A stretch of DNA of 64,000 bases from an uncultured Bacilli bacterium (GTDB lineage Bacteria; Bacillota_I; Bacilli_A; RF39; UBA660): the NCBI GenBank assembly GCA_934098735.1, contig CAKOOS010000002.1, forward strand, positions 1 to 64,000, given 5' to 3'. Shown here one piece after another: positions 61,609 through 64,000 of the stretch; position 1 is the stretch's first letter, and every line of letters begins with the position of its first letter. Under the pieces are notes generated by a model that ran no database searches, was not told the origin of the DNA, and saw nothing but the letters and a program-made list of their open reading frames with translations. The position numbers and the translations under genes were made by a program.

Positions 61609-62439
61609 ATGGACAGTTTGAAAAAGACCAAAATACTTTTTTCTTTAATCGCAGTTTTCAGTTTTATTTTTATAACTAATATTAAAGCAGCCACTTTAAC
61701 AGAATCTGAATATAACCGTTTAAAGATAATTTTCTCCGATGCTAGAATAGCTACTATGAGTGATGAAGAAGCTCAAAGATTTTTGAGTTACGATTTGGAA
61801 AAATCTAATATCGTAAATAAATACTATAAAGTAACAGAAACCACAAATGGAACCACTACTGTTGAAGTTACTAAAGAAGAAGCAGAAAATGCTTTTCAAA
61901 ATACAACAGCTAGAGGTACAGTCCATACTACTTCGTACAAAAATATCCAAATTTCAACTACACCATTACAAAATAATAGATATTCAGTTTCACTAAAAAA
62001 TGTTTGGAATGTAACACCTAGAGCAAAATCTTACGATGTAATAGCTTTTCGTACAGATGATGCTCAAGTTGTTGAAGGAACTCAATATGGAAATCAATCT
62101 TATTGGACTGCTTCTTCAGGAACATATAGCAATATTACTTATTCTTATAACGGAACAAACATTGTTAAAAAAACTAATGGCTTCGGAATCTCAATGAATC
62201 TAGTTGATGCTGCATCATATTTTGAATGTGATATAGATGCCTTAATAGATGCTACTTCAAAATATGCAACAGTTTATGGAAGTTATCAACATGCCATGAC
62301 AAATGTTACACTTGCTCAATCTCAAGCATATAACATTAGCCATAATGGTTACGGAAAAGTAATTAATTTTAGTACATCTGTCCAAGATTACTACGATGGC
62401 ATGCAAGGAGTGGAAATATCATTGGGATATACCGGATAA
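61609..62439 (+). CDS. Secreted protein of unknown function
   Basis: The 276-residue protein has a signal peptide (about 1-27, ending FITNIKAATL). The mature part is rich in Ser, Thr, Asn, Tyr and aromatic residues, with beta-strand patterns (KNIQISTTPLQNNRYSVSLK, SYWTASSGTYSNITYSYNGT). It has no lipobox, membrane helix or wall-sorting motif, and one cysteine only. It has an excellent GGAAGGAGGTG site, suggesting high expression. The ATG at 61609 is preferred over the GTG at 61603, which is part of that site. It lies between the XRE sensor and spoIVA. A role in sporulation or as a sensor partner is a guess. Confidence 0.7.
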   Translation: MDSLKKTKILFSLIAVFSFIFITNIKAATLTESEYNRLKIIFSDARIATMSDEEAQRFLSYDLEKSNIVNKYYKVTETTNGTTTVEVTKEEAENAFQNTTARGTVHTTSYKNIQISTTPLQNNRYSVSLKNVWNVTPRAKSYDVIAFRTDDAQVVEGTQYGNQSYWTASSGTYSNITYSYNGTNIVKKTNGFGISMNLVDAASYFECDIDALIDATSKYATVYGSYQHAMTNVTLAQSQAYNISHNGYGKVINFSTSVQDYYDGMQGVEISLGYTG

Positions 62440-62446
62440 AACACAA

Positions 62447-62455
62447 TTATCCACA
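62447..62455 (+). other. Perfect DnaA-box match
   Basis: TTATCCACA matches the DnaA-box consensus exactly. It overlaps the 3' arm of a 6-bp hairpin (GGATAA 62435-62440 with TTATCC 62447-62452) after the secreted-protein gene. A single box does not make an origin. Confidence 0.4.
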
Positions 62456-62536
62456 GCAAATACTAATATAGGAACTATAAGAAAAATAAATATGCCAATA
62501 TGTATTAATATACCAAAACCACCAAAAGACTATTTA

Positions 62537-62566
62537 GTCATAATATAAATAATTCATTCATACCAT
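62537..62566 (+). promoter_or_regulatory. Sigma-E-like promoter of spoIVA
   Basis: GTCATAAT (62537-62544), a 14-bp spacer, and CATACCAT (62559-62566) closely match the Bacillus sigma-E consensus (GTCATATT, 13-15 bp, CATACA-T). The position fits spoIVA, a classical sigma-E gene. No sigma-A-like boxes compete nearby. Confidence 0.65.
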
Positions 62567-62595
62567 TAAAGTAGAAAAATGAAAGATGGTGGATT

Positions 62596-64000
62596 ATGGA
62601 AAAAGAAAAAATTATATCATCAATAGCTAAGCGAGGGAATGGTGAAATTTATTTAGGAGTTGTCGGAGCTGTTCGAACTGGGAAATCGACATTTATAAAA
62701 AGGTTCATAGAAAATCTAGTTGTACCAAATATAACAGATGAATATGAAAAGAAAAGATGTTTAGATGAAATACCTCAAAGCGCCCAAGGGAAAACAATAA
62801 TGACTACGGAACCTAAATTTGTTCCAAGCAATGGAGCCACGATTAAAATTAATGAGTTTGAAACAAATATTAAACTTGTTGATTGTGTAGGTTATGTCAT
62901 TCCCGAAGCTAATGGCTTTGTTGATGAAGATGGAAATCCAAGAATGGTTAAAAGTCCTTGGTTTGAAGATGCAATTCCTTTTGTAGAAGCTGCTGAGATA
63001 GGAACTGAAAAAGTTATTAAAGATCATGCAACAATTGGAATTGTAGTCACAACTGATGGTTCATTTGGAGAAATAAAAAGAGCTTCTTATATAGAAGCAG
63101 AAGAAAAAGTTGTAAGTGAGTTAAAAGCTATTGGAAAACCTTTTATAATAATTCTAAATAGTATTCATCCCACGAACACTGAAACTCAAGAATTAGCCAG
63201 AAATTTAAGTGAAACTTATGAAGTACCTGTTATGCCGATAAGTGCTGAACTAATGAATGAAAAAGAGATTATGGAAATTCTAAAAACTGCCTTATATGAA
63301 TTTCCAGTCTTAGACATAAAGGTGTCAATACCAGAATGGGTTCATGTACTACCAAATAATCATGAAATAAAACATCATTATTTAGAAAAAATTCGTGAAA
63401 GTGTAATAAGTGTTGAGAAAGTAAAAGATGTAGATTATATCATGGAACATTTTAAAGATTCAGAATATATTAACACTTCGTATATCTCTGATCTAGATGC
63501 CTCCACGGGAACTATTACTGTTACTTTAGATAGTGGTAACGAGTTATATACTAACACGTTAAAATCAATGATGGGTGACATGGTTACAACCAAAGCAGGA
63601 TTATTAAAAATCTTTGCTTCATACTCTGAAGACAAAGAAGAAATGGATTCTTTAAAAAGTGCTTTAAAAATGGCTAAAAATACAGGATATGGAATAGTAT
63701 ATCCAAGTATCAAAGAGTTAAAACTAGAAACTCCGGAACTAGTAAAACAAGGAAGCCGATATGGTGTTAAACTTAAAGCTGTGGCTTCATCAATTCACAT
63801 GTTAAAAGTTGATGTCGAATCTACTTTTGAACCAATCATAGGTAGTGAGATTCAATCTAAAGAATTGATAAATCATTTAATGAAAGACTATGAAAATGAT
63901 ACATCAAGTATTTGGAAAAGTGAAATATTTGGTCGAAGCCTTGAAGCCATTGTCCAAGAGGGCATACAAGCTAAATTAAGTATGATGCCAGATAATACAA
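62596..64000 (+). CDS. spoIVA: Stage IV sporulation protein A (SpoIVA), partial at window end
   Basis: SpoIVA is the ATPase that polymerises on the forespore surface to form the base of the spore coat. 468 complete codons are visible; the usual length is about 492, so only the last few residues lie beyond the window. Walker A reads GAVRTGKST (24-32), followed by CLDEIPQSAQGKTIMTTEPKFVP (seen as PQSAQGKTIMTTEP), a DCVGY Walker-B-like stretch, and IILNSIHP. The middle and C-terminal parts also match the family. GATGGTGG precedes the ATG. A sigma-E-like promoter lies upstream. Confidence 0.95.
   Translation, partial: MEKEKIISSIAKRGNGEIYLGVVGAVRTGKSTFIKRFIENLVVPNITDEYEKKRCLDEIPQSAQGKTIMTTEPKFVPSNGATIKINEFETNIKLVDCVGYVIPEANGFVDEDGNPRMVKSPWFEDAIPFVEAAEIGTEKVIKDHATIGIVVTTDGSFGEIKRASYIEAEEKVVSELKAIGKPFIIILNSIHPTNTETQELARNLSETYEVPVMPISAELMNEKEIMEILKTALYEFPVLDIKVSIPEWVHVLPNNHEIKHHYLEKIRESVISVEKVKDVDYIMEHFKDSEYINTSYISDLDASTGTITVTLDSGNELYTNTLKSMMGDMVTTKAGLLKIFASYSEDKEEMDSLKSALKMAKNTGYGIVYPSIKELKLETPELVKQGSRYGVKLKAVASSIHMLKVDVESTFEPIIGSEIQSKELINHLMKDYENDTSSIWKSEIFGRSLEAIVQEGIQAKLSMMPDNT

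Noticed and set aside
62447..62455. A replication origin at the DnaA box
   Set aside because: Only one box, no AT-rich unwinding element stands out from the background, and no dnaA or dnaN genes are nearby.
62761..63713. Minus-strand frames inside spoIVA
   Set aside because: The plus strand encodes a clear SpoIVA throughout, so these are shadows.
1..64000. Mycoplasma-type genetic code (TGA as Trp)
   Set aside because: TGA ends several genes at overlapping junctions (rmlA, UbiA-like, the GT upstream of rmlA) and Trp is coded by TGG throughout.
1..64000. CRISPR arrays, insertion sequences, prophage or integrase
   Set aside because: I saw no regularly spaced repeats, transposase, integrase or phage structural genes. 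The only direct repeats noticed are the dockerin repeats and the glycine-codon runs.

Overview
The window is about 64 kb of very AT-rich DNA, densely packed with genes. It comes from a Gram-positive, spore-forming member of the Firmicutes, probably an uncultured Bacilli or Erysipelotrichia-like gut lineage; the lineage is inference. Supporting evidence is the gene order rimP-nusA-ylxR-infB-rbfA-truB, the paired RNases Y and J, teichoic-acid-type envelope genes (LtaS, TagO, TagA, LCP), and the sporulation genes cotJ and spoIVA. TGA is used as a stop codon (for example at the rmlA/rmlB junction), so the genetic code is the standard bacterial one, not the mycoplasma one.

Layout. Positions 1-140: a tRNA-Gly(GCC) on the minus strand. 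182-8595: envelope genes, namely an LTA synthase, an LCP/CpsA-type ligase with a PASTA domain, a secreted glucosaminidase ending in a dockerin, and right behind it a membrane-anchored cohesin protein. 8656-31399: a surface-polysaccharide locus with TagO initiation, a WaaL/Wzy-like protein, Wzm/Wzt export, about a dozen glycosyltransferase domains, dTDP-sugar genes (rmlA, rmlB, a VioA-like aminotransferase, a hexapeptide acyltransferase), a GT-C / UbiA-type phosphoribosyltransferase / HAD phosphatase module, galE and tagA. 31477-36206: rny, then a phosphodiester glycosidase, an extracytoplasmic protein and a GT2-GtrA enzyme. 36222-45884: an XRE regulator, rnjA divergent from ftsY-ylxM, a DacF-type carboxypeptidase, small thioredoxin-fold proteins, trmL and ftsK/spoIIIE. 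45999-46983: cotJ genes with cotJA and cotJB fused. 47067-49859: a glycine-rich surface protein, a zinc-ribbon membrane protein and a UPF0316 protein. 49918-55440: the translation/transcription operon, with an unusually short RimP and a leader hairpin. 55521-64000: a SWIM-SNF2 ATPase, a beta-lactamase-like serine hydrolase, a membrane-tethered XRE sensor, an unknown secreted protein, and spoIVA, which runs off the window end.

How the genes fit together. A glycan appears to be started on undecaprenyl phosphate by TagO, extended by TagA and the cytoplasmic glycosyltransferases using dTDP-amino-sugar and UDP-galactose-type donors, and exported by Wzm/Wzt. It may be decorated outside by the GT-C enzyme using a polyprenyl-phosphate pentose, and then attached to peptidoglycan by the LCP protein. 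The dockerin-cohesin pair probably tethers a wall hydrolase to the cell surface. Strong sigma-A-like promoters (TTGNNN, 16-18 bp, TATAAT) precede most housekeeping units. A sigma-E-like promoter precedes spoIVA and a weaker one precedes cotJ. No CRISPR array, insertion sequence, prophage or rRNA was seen.
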